Source of the DNA: Methylocapsa sp.
GTDB taxonomy: Bacteria; Pseudomonadota; Alphaproteobacteria; Rhizobiales; Beijerinckiaceae
Length of the DNA: 7,456 nt
Assembly (NCBI GenBank): GCA_003162995.1
Contig: PLUZ01000221.1
Coordinates: 3,887 to 11,342, forward strand
Direction of reading: 5' to 3'
The notes under the pieces are model-generated. The model ran no database searches. It was not told the DNA's origin and saw nothing but the letters and a program-made list of their open reading frames with translations. Position 1 is the first letter of the stretch. Every line of letters begins with the position of its first letter. The position numbers and the translations under genes are program-made. Below are positions 1-6,462 of the stretch, piece by piece.

Positions 1-582
1 TCACTCCTGCGCGACTTGCTCAACCGAGCAGGCGACCGATTTGACGCGCTCTTCCGCCTCCGCTCTTTCGCCCGGATAAGCAGCGAGGGAGCTAATGATC
101 ACGTATCCCATGGTTTCCGGCGCGATGAGCCGCAAGTCCTGCGACGGATCATCTTCGTCGTCGTCGGCCTCGACGACTTCCAGCTGCGCCGGGGTCAGCA
201 CGACGACGTCAATCTTGCCTTGTTGAGCCGCAAGGTCGGTCATCGAATAAAAGACCTGTCCTCCAGAAGTGCGGAACGATAGGCTGAGGAGCTTGTCGGC
301 TTCGACATCCGCGTGCAAGCGCAAACCGCCGTCTGCGAGATCGAAGGGGCAAACCGATTGCACCATCGCGGGGTCCGCGAAAGGCATGAATTGCGTATCC
401 GGCCGCGCCGGCGGCAAGAGCGCTGCTTGCCCCGGTTTTGCCAACGCCAAAATCCGCGCATAGGTGTCTTTCGCAGCGACTTCCGGTAGCACGAAAATGG
501 CGACGATGAGGGTAATCCCGGCAACCGCGAGGATGCCAAGAAGCCAAAGAAGCGCCGCGAGGAGGCGATCAAGCCGATTCAT
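1..582 (-). CDS. DUF1254-family small membrane protein (COG5436-like)
   Basis: A protein of 193 residues with one N-terminal membrane helix (about residues 8-32) followed by a domain likely in the periplasm. The region after the helix (KDTYARILALA, then LLPPARPDTQFMPFADPAM, then a CPFDLADG segment at 78-85, then VFYSMTDLAA and VVVLTPAQLE) matches my memory of the short stand-alone DUF1254 proteins of Hyphomicrobiales. Function is unknown. A strongly acidic stretch (EADDDEDD, about 138-145) interrupts the domain. There are only two cysteines, 78 and 185. The ATG at 582 is chosen because its ATGA overlaps the stop of the upstream DUF1214 gene; a TTG at 588 in the same frame would add only two residues. 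A weak AAGGG lies about 10 bases upstream of the ATG. The stop codon is the first three bases of the window, so the gene is complete. It is the third gene of the operon that starts with the penicillin-binding protein. The family assignment is by recalled sequence pattern, not by search. Confidence 0.82.
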   Translation of the reverse strand: MNRLDRLLAALLWLLGILAVAGITLIVAIFVLPEVAAKDTYARILALAKPGQAALLPPARPDTQFMPFADPAMVQSVCPFDLADGGLRLHADVEADKLLSLSFRTSGGQVFYSMTDLAAQQGKIDVVVLTPAQLEVVEADDDEDDPSQDLRLIAPETMGYVIISSLAAYPGERAEAEERVKSVACSVEQVAQE

Positions 583-1205
583 TCGCAACGGCCCTTGACG
601 ATCACCGGCATATGCGCGGCATCGAGGGCCGTCGCGGGAGCGCTGAGTTCGCTATCATAGAAGCGCAAAACGAGAATGAATTTCGAGGCGCGGTCTAAAG
701 GCAGCCAATTGCCTGGCCGGGCGTGGCGGGAAAGTGCAATTTCGAATTGACCGTCACTCGTCCGGAGCAGTTCGCTTGAGGTAAAGCCCTGCCGCTCTGC
801 CGGGTTGGCGATGAGGGCGCCCGCTGGCGAGAGTAGCGTCAATGTCCAATAGCGGGCCGGAGGTATTTCGCCCTTTACTACGTAATCGCAGGCTGAATTG
901 AATTCGGCGCCGTCGCTGTCACTATGGGCGACGAAGCTCATAGCTTCGGACTCGCTCAAGGCTATTTTGCCGGAATAGACAAGAATGGCACGGCTGAAGG
1001 GATCGATGACCGAGGCCTCGCTGCGCGGCCAGCCGGTCCAGGGACCTGCTTCTATGGCCACAAAGCCTTTTCCCTGCTCGATCTCAACGAAGGTTACGAA
1101 TAATCCGAGGAGAATACCAAGGCAGCCGGCCGATAGGAATTTTCCCAACATCGTGCCGTATGCCCAGAAAGATTTTTTTATCACAATGGCCGTGCTGAGG
1201 CTCAT
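579..1205 (-). CDS. DUF1214-family small membrane protein (COG5402-like)
   Basis: A protein of 208 residues with a short basic N-terminus, one membrane helix (about residues 22-40) and a domain likely in the periplasm. Segments typical of DUF1214 are visible in order: GPWTGWP (54-60), DPFSRAILVYSG (68-79), CDYVVKGEIPPARYWTLTL (106-124), LIANPAERQGFTSSELLR (131-148) and PGNWLPL (164-170), then a hydrophobic strand ending FILVLRFYD. Larger proteins in other bacteria carry DUF1254 and DUF1214 fused; here the two are separate neighbouring genes, each with its own membrane anchor. Function is unknown. The periplasmic part has two cysteines, 106 and 207, the latter next to the C-terminus. The ATG at 1205 overlaps the penicillin-binding-protein stop as ATGA, and its own stop overlaps the DUF1254 start in the same way, so translation is probably coupled across all three genes. 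A GGGGGCGGTGG tract just upstream could serve as a ribosome binding site. Confidence 0.87.
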   Translation of the reverse strand: MSLSTAIVIKKSFWAYGTMLGKFLSAGCLGILLGLFVTFVEIEQGKGFVAIEAGPWTGWPRSEASVIDPFSRAILVYSGKIALSESEAMSFVAHSDSDGAEFNSACDYVVKGEIPPARYWTLTLLSPAGALIANPAERQGFTSSELLRTSDGQFEIALSRHARPGNWLPLDRASKFILVLRFYDSELSAPATALDAAHMPVIVKGRCE

Positions 1206-3451
1206 CCACCGCCCCCAGCCGAAGGCTTGCCCGCCGCTGCGGGGATGCGCTGTCCGGTTCCGCCGCCGGAATTCACCGCTATACCCGCCTCGCCGCGCTG
1301 TTTTTGCATGTCCGTCATCGCAGCTCCGACGGTGGCGAGGACCGCCGCCGCGTTCGCCGGCAAACTGGCTGGCCGCCGCGGCGCTTCGGCGGCACTAGCG
1401 CTGGGCGTCGCAGGTGCTGCCGCCACCGCCGGGGCAGGCCTGCCGGGTAGAGGTTTCAATTCAATCCCCTGATGGGCGTATTCCATGACCTCATGCCAGG
1501 TGGCGGCGGGAAGGGTTCCACCGGTCATTTTCTCCATCGGCGTATCATCGTCATTGCCATACCAGACCGCGCCGACATAATTGCCGGTATAGCCCATGAA
1601 CCATGCGTCCTTGTAGCCGTTTGTTGTGCCGGTCTTCCCGGCAACTTCGATATTGTCGAGCTGCGCGCGTCTTCCGGTGCCGGCCAGGACAACCTGCATC
1701 ATCATCGAAACCATCGTCTCGATCGTGCCTCGATCGATAATGCGCCGGAGCGGCGGCGCGTCGCGGTCGTGCTGGTAGATCACTTCGCCGCGGCTGTTGG
1801 TAATCTCCACCGCCGTATAAGGCGGTGCACGCAGGCCGCCATTGGCGAAGGTGCAATAGGCCGAAGCATGATCGATCACCGTGACTTCGTCGGCGCCAAT
1901 CGGCAAGGAGACCGTGTCGGGCAGTGGCGTGGTCAGTCCCATCATGCGCGCGGTTTCGACGATCTTGGCGCGGCCGCGTTTGGCTGCCTCGAAGATATTG
2001 TTGTGACCCGGGACCGAATCGGCCTCGCCGATGGCAACCGACAAGCGAACCGCGACCGTGTTCAGCGAACGCGCCAAGGCCTCGACGAGGGGCAAGCGGC
2101 CGGCATAAGAATTCTTGTAATTGTGCGGACACCAATTGCCGAGGCAAATCGGCGCGTCGACGACGATCGTCGAGGGTTTGAATTTGCCGGTCATCAGCGC
2201 CGTCAGATAGACGTAGGGCTTGAACGAAGATCCGGGCTGCCGCAACGCGTCCGTGGCGCGGTTGAACTGGCTTGCGCCATAGTCGCGCCCGCCGATCATC
2301 GCCCGCATCGCGCCAAGCGGATCGAGGATGACCATCGCGCTTTGTTTGGCGTGAAAGGCAGGGGCATGCTCGCGCAATTCCGTCTCGATCACGGTGTCGG
2401 CATGTTTTTGCAGATTGCTGTCTAGCGCTGTGCGCACGGTCAGCACGCGATCGTCGCCGAGTTTGTTTTCCTCGGAGAGTTTTTTTACCTCGTCATAGGC
2501 ATAATCGAGATACCAGTCCGGGGTGAGGTCTTGGCTGCGATCGACCGGGGTCGCGGGATTGCGCAGCGCCGCGTAAATTTGTCCCTCGGTAAGGAAGCCG
2601 GCCTCGACCATATTGTTCAAGACATCGGCTGCGCGCGCGCGGGCAGCCGGCAGATTGATATGCGGCGCATATTTCGTTGGCGCCTTGAAGAGGCCAGCAA
2701 TCATGGCGGCCTCGGCGAGCGAGAGGTCGCGCACGGATTTGCCGAAGTAGAACTCCGCCGCAGCCTGCACCCCGAAGGCGCCGCCCCCGAGGTAGGCACG
2801 ATCGAGGTAAAGCCGCAATATCTCGCGTTTTGGCAGATGGTACTCGAGCCATATGGCGAGATAGGCCTCCTTGATCTTGCGCACCAGCGTTCGCTTATTT
2901 GAAAGGAAAAGATTTTTTGCCAATTGCTGGGTGATGGAAGAGCCGCCCTGCACGACCGAATCGGCCCGCGCGTTGACGGTCAAGGCGCGTAGCGTGCCGA
3001 TCACATCGATCCCAAAGTGCTCGAAAAAACGCCGGTCTTCGGTCGCGACCACCGCATGGATCAAATTTGGAGGCAGATCGTCGAACGAGACCTTGTCGTC
3101 ATGCATGATTCCGCGCCGCCCGACCTCCTGGCCATAGCGGTCGAGAAAAGTCACAGCGAGGTCGGTTTTTTTCAGCCAATCGTCGGAAGTCTCCTGGAAG
3201 GCGAGACCGCCAAGCGTGAGCGCTACGATACCAATGCCAAGCCCGATGGTGAGCGTCTCGCAGGCAAGTTCGTTAAGGACACGCCGCCAGCCGGCGATAT
3301 GGAATCCATCCATATAGGCAGCAAAGGCAGCGTAATTGTCGCGGGCGCGCTCCAGGCTCGCGTTGAGTGAGGAATCGACAAATGCGTCGAAGGCAAGCAA
3401 AGCCCGCTCGATTTTCTGGCGAAGACGCGAAGTTCGCGACCCATCGAACAA
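1202..3451 (-). CDS. Class A penicillin-binding protein, PBP1A family (bifunctional transglycosylase/transpeptidase)
   Basis: Polymerises and cross-links peptidoglycan outside the cytoplasmic membrane. The 749-residue product has a cytoplasmic N-terminus of about 58 residues, a membrane helix at about 62-85, a glycosyltransferase family 51 domain (about 105-300) and a transpeptidase domain (about 365-655). Glycosyltransferase motifs seen: EDRRFFEHFGID (138-149, catalytic Glu138), GGSSITQQ (169-176), RKIKEA (191-196) and YLDRAYLGGGAFGVQAAA (215-232). Transpeptidase motifs seen: SSFK (408-411, nucleophile Ser408), SLN (462-464) and KTGTT (606-610). All key residues are intact, so both activities are expected. 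The last 80 residues are an Ala/Pro/Gly-rich tail ending in GGGG and are probably disordered. The TTG start is supported by GAGGAG 8 bases upstream, and no better in-frame start is visible. First gene of a three-gene operon with the DUF1214 and DUF1254 genes, joined by ATGA overlaps. Which paralogue this is (1A, 1B or other) cannot be settled from the sequence alone. Confidence 0.97.
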   Translation of the reverse strand: MFDGSRTSRLRQKIERALLAFDAFVDSSLNASLERARDNYAAFAAYMDGFHIAGWRRVLNELACETLTIGLGIGIVALTLGGLAFQETSDDWLKKTDLAVTFLDRYGQEVGRRGIMHDDKVSFDDLPPNLIHAVVATEDRRFFEHFGIDVIGTLRALTVNARADSVVQGGSSITQQLAKNLFLSNKRTLVRKIKEAYLAIWLEYHLPKREILRLYLDRAYLGGGAFGVQAAAEFYFGKSVRDLSLAEAAMIAGLFKAPTKYAPHINLPAARARAADVLNNMVEAGFLTEGQIYAALRNPATPVDRSQDLTPDWYLDYAYDEVKKLSEENKLGDDRVLTVRTALDSNLQKHADTVIETELREHAPAFHAKQSAMVILDPLGAMRAMIGGRDYGASQFNRATDALRQPGSSFKPYVYLTALMTGKFKPSTIVVDAPICLGNWCPHNYKNSYAGRLPLVEALARSLNTVAVRLSVAIGEADSVPGHNNIFEAAKRGRAKIVETARMMGLTTPLPDTVSLPIGADEVTVIDHASAYCTFANGGLRAPPYTAVEITNSRGEVIYQHDRDAPPLRRIIDRGTIETMVSMMMQVVLAGTGRRAQLDNIEVAGKTGTTNGYKDAWFMGYTGNYVGAVWYGNDDDTPMEKMTGGTLPAATWHEVMEYAHQGIELKPLPGRPAPAVAAAPATPSASAAEAPRRPASLPANAAAVLATVGAAMTDMQKQRGEAGIAVNSGGGTGQRIPAAAGKPSAGGGG

Positions 3452-3459
3452 TTTTTGTG

Positions 3460-3465
3460 CTCCTC
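3460..3465 (-). promoter_or_regulatory. Ribosome binding site deciding a TTG start
   Basis: On the minus strand GAGGAG lies 8 bases upstream of the TTG at 3451-3449. This is near-ideal spacing and is the main reason for accepting a TTG start for the penicillin-binding protein. The first in-frame ATG is about 46 codons further in and would remove most of the cytoplasmic N-terminus. Confidence 0.65.
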
Positions 3466-3499
3466 GAATGATAATGTGGACCTTAAAGAAAGCGGCGGC

Positions 3500-3528
3500 A
3501 GTTTAGCAACCCTCTTGACGATTGCCAA
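3500..3528 (-). promoter_or_regulatory. Candidate housekeeping sigma promoter for the PBP-DUF1214-DUF1254 operon
   Basis: Reading the minus strand, TTGGCA (3528-3523) is followed after exactly 17 bases by TAAACT (3505-3500). The first hexamer matches TTGACA at five of six positions and the second matches TATAAT at four of six. It would start transcription near 3493 and give a leader of about 40 bases carrying the GAGGAG ribosome binding site. Spacing and position fit well, but the match was found by eye and alphaproteobacterial promoters are loose. Confidence 0.42.
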
Positions 3529-3546
3529 AGCCAAGTGCCACGCCTT

Positions 3547-3635
3547 AGAGCATGTCCCGGAAGAGTTGCTCGACTTTTTCGATAAGGACATGCCCCAGCG
3601 CTTTGAATTTGAGCGTTTCCTTTTGGAAAACGCTC
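3547..3635. repeat. Imperfect palindromic interspersed repeat
   Basis: Two nested structures lie side by side. The first has arms GCATGTCC (3550-3557) and GGACATGC (3586-3593), with partly complementary CGGAAGAG and CTTTTTCG inside. The second is a strong hairpin with arms GAGCGTTTCC (3611-3620) and GGAAAACGCTC (3625-3635) around a TTTT loop, with one bulged base. The motifs AGAGCATG and GAGCGTTTTCC resemble the short palindromic repeats scattered between genes in Hyphomicrobiales genomes. It sits in the spacer between the divergent penicillin-binding-protein and YcgN genes, upstream of the candidate minus-strand promoter. A short open frame (3455-3667) runs through it but has no sign of being a gene. 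Copy number elsewhere in the genome cannot be seen here. Confidence 0.6.
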
Positions 3636-3666
3636 TATCGCCACACCGATTCATGGGACGAAAGTG

Positions 3667-4278
3667 ATGCCGACGCCCTTGCCGCGAAGCCTGCCTGCCG
3701 CGTCCCGTGCATACGCCCCAGGTGACAAACCAGGTGACAAACCACGCGGGAAGCGTGGTGCAAAACCCCAGGAACAGGCCAAGGTTGCAGCCCCAGTGCC
3801 TTTTTGGAAGCAAAAGGGGCTCGAAGCCTTAAGCCCCGCTGAATGGGAAAGTCTGTGCGACGGATGCGGCCGTTGCTGTCTTGTCAAGCTTGAAGACGAG
3901 GATACCGGCGAAATTCACTTCACCGGCATCGCCTGCAAGCTCTTCGACAAGGGCACTTGCCGCTGCACCGATTACGCGCACCGCCGCCGCAGAGTGCGGG
4001 ATTGTATCAAATTGACCCCAGCCAAGGTTCGGTCACTCAGCTGGTTGCCGCCGACCTGCGCTTATCGGCTGGTTGCCGAGGGCCGCGATCTCGCCTGGTG
4101 GCATCCACTCGTCTCGGGATCGGCGTTGAGCGTGCATGAGGCGGGGATTTCCGTGCGAGGGCGGATCGAGGTGTCGGAAAAAGAGGTCCGGCTTGCCGAT
4201 TATCCCAGCTATATCGTGGCTTGGCCTGGAAAAACGCCGCGAACCACCCGGCCAAAAGCCGGCAAGGCCGCCAGTTAA
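3667..4278 (+). CDS. ycgN: YcgN-family cysteine-cluster protein (UPF0260, CxxCxxCC domain)
   Basis: A small protein, probably cytoplasmic, with a cysteine pattern expected to bind a metal ion or iron-sulfur cluster; its cellular role is not established. Counting from the GTG at 3664 (one codon before the ATG used here), cysteines fall at 65, 68, 71 and 72 (CDGCGRCC), 91, 99, 101, 114 and 132. The surrounding motifs [51 protein letters not shown] and WHPLVSG are those of COG2983. Homologues are usually about 150 residues and begin shortly before the FWK...[13 protein letters not shown] segment. Here about 44 extra residues precede it, rich in Pro, Lys and Gly and containing GDKPGDKP. The GTG at 3796, with AAGG about 11 bases upstream, is therefore a serious alternative start that would give about 160 residues. 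ATG 3667 has only a weak GGGA ribosome binding site. The family call is strong; the start is uncertain. Confidence 0.9.
   Translation: MPTPLPRSLPAASRAYAPGDKPGDKPRGKRGAKPQEQAKVAAPVPFWKQKGLEALSPAEWESLCDGCGRCCLVKLEDEDTGEIHFTGIACKLFDKGTCRCTDYAHRRRRVRDCIKLTPAKVRSLSWLPPTCAYRLVAEGRDLAWWHPLVSGSALSVHEAGISVRGRIEVSEKEVRLADYPSYIVAWPGKTPRTTRPKAGKAAS
3719..3759. repeat. 12-bp tandem duplication followed by a perfect hairpin
   Basis: CAGGTGACAAAC occurs twice head to tail with no mismatch (3719-3730 and 3731-3742). It is followed at once by an inverted repeat, ACCACGC (3741-3747) and GCGTGGT (3753-3759), around a GGGAA loop. Both lie in the 5' extension of the YcgN gene, where the duplication encodes GDKPGDKP if translated. 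If the true start is the GTG at 3796, these elements would instead be in an untranslated leader. Confidence 0.6.
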
Positions 4279-4368
4279 GCGAAACGCCAGCCGCCGCGTC
4301 GTGGCCGGTCCTTCCCCGATTTGAGATAGCCGCACTCTGGCTTGTGCCCAGCCGTTGTCACGCGGCTA

Positions 4369-4398
4369 TTGCAAAGCCGAGCCCCAATCGCATATACC
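4369..4398 (+). promoter_or_regulatory. Weak candidate promoter for the Lrp/AsnC regulator gene
   Basis: TTGCAA (4369-4374) is followed after 18 bases by TATACC (4393-4398), at the left edge of the only clearly AT-rich patch (about 4390-4430) in the 184-base gap before the regulator gene. An AT-rich leader is also what an autoregulating Lrp-type protein could bind. CAGTGA occurs twice (4430-4435 and 4444-4449). Neither hexamer is close to consensus, so this is a pointer only. No rho-independent terminator for the preceding gene is apparent in this gap. Confidence 0.25.
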
Positions 4399-4462
4399 TA
4401 TAAACATGATAAATACCATAGACTTTGATCAGTGAGCGTAAAGCAGTGATAGGGGCAAAACT

Positions 4463-4915
4463 ATGGATTTGATCGACAAGCGGATTTTGCGCATCGTCCA
4501 GAGAGACGCCCGCCAATCGATCGGTCAAATCGCCACGCAGGTTGGGCTCTCGCAGACGCCCTGTTGGAAGAGGCTGCAGCGGCTCGATGCTTCAGGCGTG
4601 ATCAAGCGCCGCATTGCTCTGCTCGATCCCGTCAAACTCGGATTGGGGCTGACCGTTTTGGTCTCGATCGAGGTGGGCGATCATGCGGGTAAGGCGCTGG
4701 CGCGCTTCGCCGCCGAAGTCGCCGCGATGGACGAAGTCATGGAGTTTTACCGGGTGGCCGGCGACATCGATTATTTCCTGCGTGTTGTCGTGCCCGATGC
4801 GGCGGCCTTCGATGCCTTTTATATGCGTTTGATCGAGACCATGCCGCTCAAGAAGGTTACGTCCCGCTTCGCCCTCGAAAATATCAAATCCGAAACCGCT
4901 TTCCCAATTGACTGA
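4463..4915 (+). CDS. Lrp/AsnC-family transcriptional regulator
   Basis: A DNA-binding regulator of 150 residues, the usual size for this family, whose members form dimers to octamers and respond to amino acids or related small molecules. The N-terminal winged helix-turn-helix begins MDLIDKRILRIVQRDARQS, with the helix-turn-helix at about 20-41 (IGQIATQVGLS...CWKRLQRL) followed by GVIKRRIALLD. The C-terminal ligand-binding (RAM) domain runs from about 63 to 145 and carries the family signature YRVAGDIDYFLRVVVPD (96-112). The start is well supported: AGGGG lies 7 bases before the ATG. The effector and targets cannot be read from the sequence. Many Lrp-type regulators control a divergent neighbour, but here both neighbours point the same way, so the nearest candidate targets are its own promoter and the glycosyltransferase gene 126 bases downstream. 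Confidence 0.95.
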   Translation: MDLIDKRILRIVQRDARQSIGQIATQVGLSQTPCWKRLQRLDASGVIKRRIALLDPVKLGLGLTVLVSIEVGDHAGKALARFAAEVAAMDEVMEFYRVAGDIDYFLRVVVPDAAAFDAFYMRLIETMPLKKVTSRFALENIKSETAFPID

Positions 4916-4960
4916 TGGGTTTGGCCTGCTGCTCCTGAGGCCCAGAACGGTGCTTCTTGC

Positions 4961-5040
4961 CAAGGTGATATCGAGGCCGTCAAATGTCTGTTACCTTGCG
5001 GGCAGGCGGCATAGATTGGCCTCGATCTGCAAAGCGGAGG
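4961..5040 (+). promoter_or_regulatory. Interleaved inverted repeats and ribosome binding site before the glycosyltransferase gene
   Basis: Two perfect inverted repeats interlock: CAAGGT (4961-4966) with ACCTTG (4993-4998), and ATCGAGGCC (4970-4978) with GGCCTCGAT (5018-5026). In RNA the order A-B-A'-B' is that of an H-type pseudoknot, although each pair could also form alone. The second arm ends ten bases before GGAGG (5036-5040), the probable ribosome binding site. GGAGG is only 1 base from the ATG at 5042 but 7 bases from the in-frame TTG at 5048, so the TTG may be the true start. Whether the structures have a role is unknown. Confidence 0.3.
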
Positions 5041-5041
5041 C

Positions 5042-6259
5042 ATGCATTTGGATCAGGGAATGGGCGATGGATCTCTCTTGCACGGAATAACGAGTGAGTC
5101 ATCGCGCGCGGCTAAGAGCTTTTCTGGGCGAGATTCTGGCGATATAAAAAAGTATCTTCGCCTGCCATTGGTAAGCGTCGTCGTCATCAATTTCAATTAT
5201 GGGCGGTTCTTGCGCGCGGCGGTCGATTCCGTCTTTGGCCAGACCTATCCCAATGTGGAATGTATCGTCGTCGACAATGGCTCAACCGACGAGAGCGGCG
5301 CGGTTCTGCAAGCGATCGAGGCGCGTTACGCCAATGTAAAGATCATCCGCCGGGCTGAAAACGGGGGCCAGAACCGGGCGGCGTTGGAGGGTTTCGCGGC
5401 ATCGGCTGGGCCTTATGTTATTTTTCTCGACGCCGACGATCTGCTTCTTCCCACATGTATCGAGACTCACATCTTTGTCCATCTGTCGCTGCGCATTCAC
5501 GTGGGATTTACCTCCGGCGACATGCTCCAGCTTTCCGGCGATCAGGTGGTCCTTGGAACCGAACACGCTTTCAACCGGGTGATGCTAAGCGGCCGCGGGA
5601 TCAAGCCGCGGGCGGCGCGGCCCTATCGGCACCTATTTGGCGAAACCTGGCCGCCTGAAGATTTCGACCGGCGTGTGCTGGAAACAATCCGTTTTGTGGG
5701 ACTGACCAATCAATGGGTATGGGCACCGACGTCGGGCAATTGCTTTCGCCGCGATGCGCTCAACCTGTTTGCCGACAATCCAGCGCTGCAAATTCTGAAG
5801 ACCGGAACGGACCTTTATTTCTGCCTGGGAATCAACGCCGTTAGCGGCAGTGTGTTGATCGACTTGCCGGTCGCGGTCTATCGCCTGCACGGCGGCAACA
5901 TCTATTCGCAAAGGCCCCAACTGAACCATGTTCTTTGCTATCAGCCGGGCGGTTCCGGCGACAGCAATGCGCGAGCAAGAGCGGCGTTGGCCGATCATTT
6001 GATCGCGCAGGCCGATCGTTTCGTTGGGCGCGGCTGGATTTGGATCAATTATCTGTGGCTGCTCTGGTGGATGGACTGCAGAAACCCGGAGTCCGGCGGA
6101 CCGCATTGGGCGCTCCGGTCGCGCGTTGCGGCCGCGCTCGTAAAAAACTATGATTCGGCCGTGCTGCTCTTGGGGAGCTGGCCGATCAAGGCTTGGCTGG
6201 CTTTGCGCTTCGTGCCCTTGAAGGTAATTTCCAGTCTGGGAAAAAATCCTGCTGGCTAG
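5042..6259 (+). CDS. Family 2 glycosyltransferase
   Basis: Predicted to transfer a sugar from a nucleotide-activated donor to an unknown acceptor, probably in surface polysaccharide or glycolipid synthesis at the inner face of the membrane. With the ATG at 5042 it has 405 residues. The GT-A fold begins at about 43 with LVSVVVINFNYGRFLRAAVD, followed by SVFGQTYPNVECIVVDNGST (63-82), the metal-binding DADD (130-133), TSGNCFRRDAL (230-240) and YRLHGGN (280-286). The usual VDDGSTD reads VDNGSTD. A Trp-rich hydrophobic segment (about 332-344) and hydrophobic stretches near 372-398 may associate with the membrane. The first 40 residues lie outside the fold and are not conserved-looking. By ribosome-binding-site spacing, TTG at 5048 is as likely as ATG 5042, and ATG 5060 is also in frame. 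Neighbours give no pathway; it could belong to exopolysaccharide, lipopolysaccharide or protein glycosylation. Confidence 0.92.
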   Translation: MHLDQGMGDGSLLHGITSESSRAAKSFSGRDSGDIKKYLRLPLVSVVVINFNYGRFLRAAVDSVFGQTYPNVECIVVDNGSTDESGAVLQAIEARYANVKIIRRAENGGQNRAALEGFAASAGPYVIFLDADDLLLPTCIETHIFVHLSLRIHVGFTSGDMLQLSGDQVVLGTEHAFNRVMLSGRGIKPRAARPYRHLFGETWPPEDFDRRVLETIRFVGLTNQWVWAPTSGNCFRRDALNLFADNPALQILKTGTDLYFCLGINAVSGSVLIDLPVAVYRLHGGNIYSQRPQLNHVLCYQPGGSGDSNARARAALADHLIAQADRFVGRGWIWINYLWLLWWMDCRNPESGGPHWALRSRVAAALVKNYDSAVLLLGSWPIKAWLALRFVPLKVISSLGKNPAG

Positions 6260-6462
6260 CTGGCAAGATGATTTGGCTGTCGCGTGGCCCGTGATCAGGT
6301 TATCTTTTGTCAAGAAAGTTGAGTTGCATCGTTCCGGCATGCGCTGCCTTTTCTTCTCCGCGCATATGATCCAGGTCAATGCGGGGTCCGCTTAACCGGG
6401 GAACGTCTCTCCAAACGATTTGCTGTAACGCGCCCGGAAAGTTCAATACTGGGTATAGGGAT

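Noticed and set aside
1472..2425. Long plus-strand open frame (317 codons) opposite the penicillin-binding-protein gene
   Set aside because: It lies wholly antisense to a gene with intact catalytic motifs, its composition (Arg/Asp/Gly-rich, no domain) is that of a high-GC shadow frame, and no ribosome binding site precedes it.
3455..3667. Plus-strand open frame of 70 codons ending at the start of the YcgN gene
   Set aside because: It runs through the palindromic repeat, starts at a TTG inside the minus-strand ribosome binding region, and has no ribosome binding site or recognisable domain. The stop overlapping the next start (TGATG) looks coincidental.
4923..4942. GGCCT...AGGCC inverted repeat after the Lrp-type gene as a terminator
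   Set aside because: The stem is only 5 bp with a 10-base loop and no T-run follows, so it does not qualify as a rho-independent terminator.
5498..5503. A second CACGTG that could be another parS
   Set aside because: It is inside the glycosyltransferase coding sequence and its flanks (CATT and GGAT) do not form the GTTT/AAAC arms.
6228..6246. TTTCC...GGAAA hairpin followed by an A-run at the end of the glycosyltransferase gene
   Set aside because: On the coding strand the run is A rather than T, and it lies within the coding sequence; no minus-strand gene would use it.
5633..6379. Minus-strand open frame of 248 codons opposite the glycosyltransferase
   Set aside because: Antisense shadow of a clear family 2 glycosyltransferase; no domain and no ribosome binding site.
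6379..6462. Upstream in-frame start extending the hydroxylase by 28 residues
   Set aside because: The extension is not hydrophobic or family-like and its ATG has only AGG 3 bases upstream; the starts at 6463 or 6472 fit better, though the longer form is not excluded.
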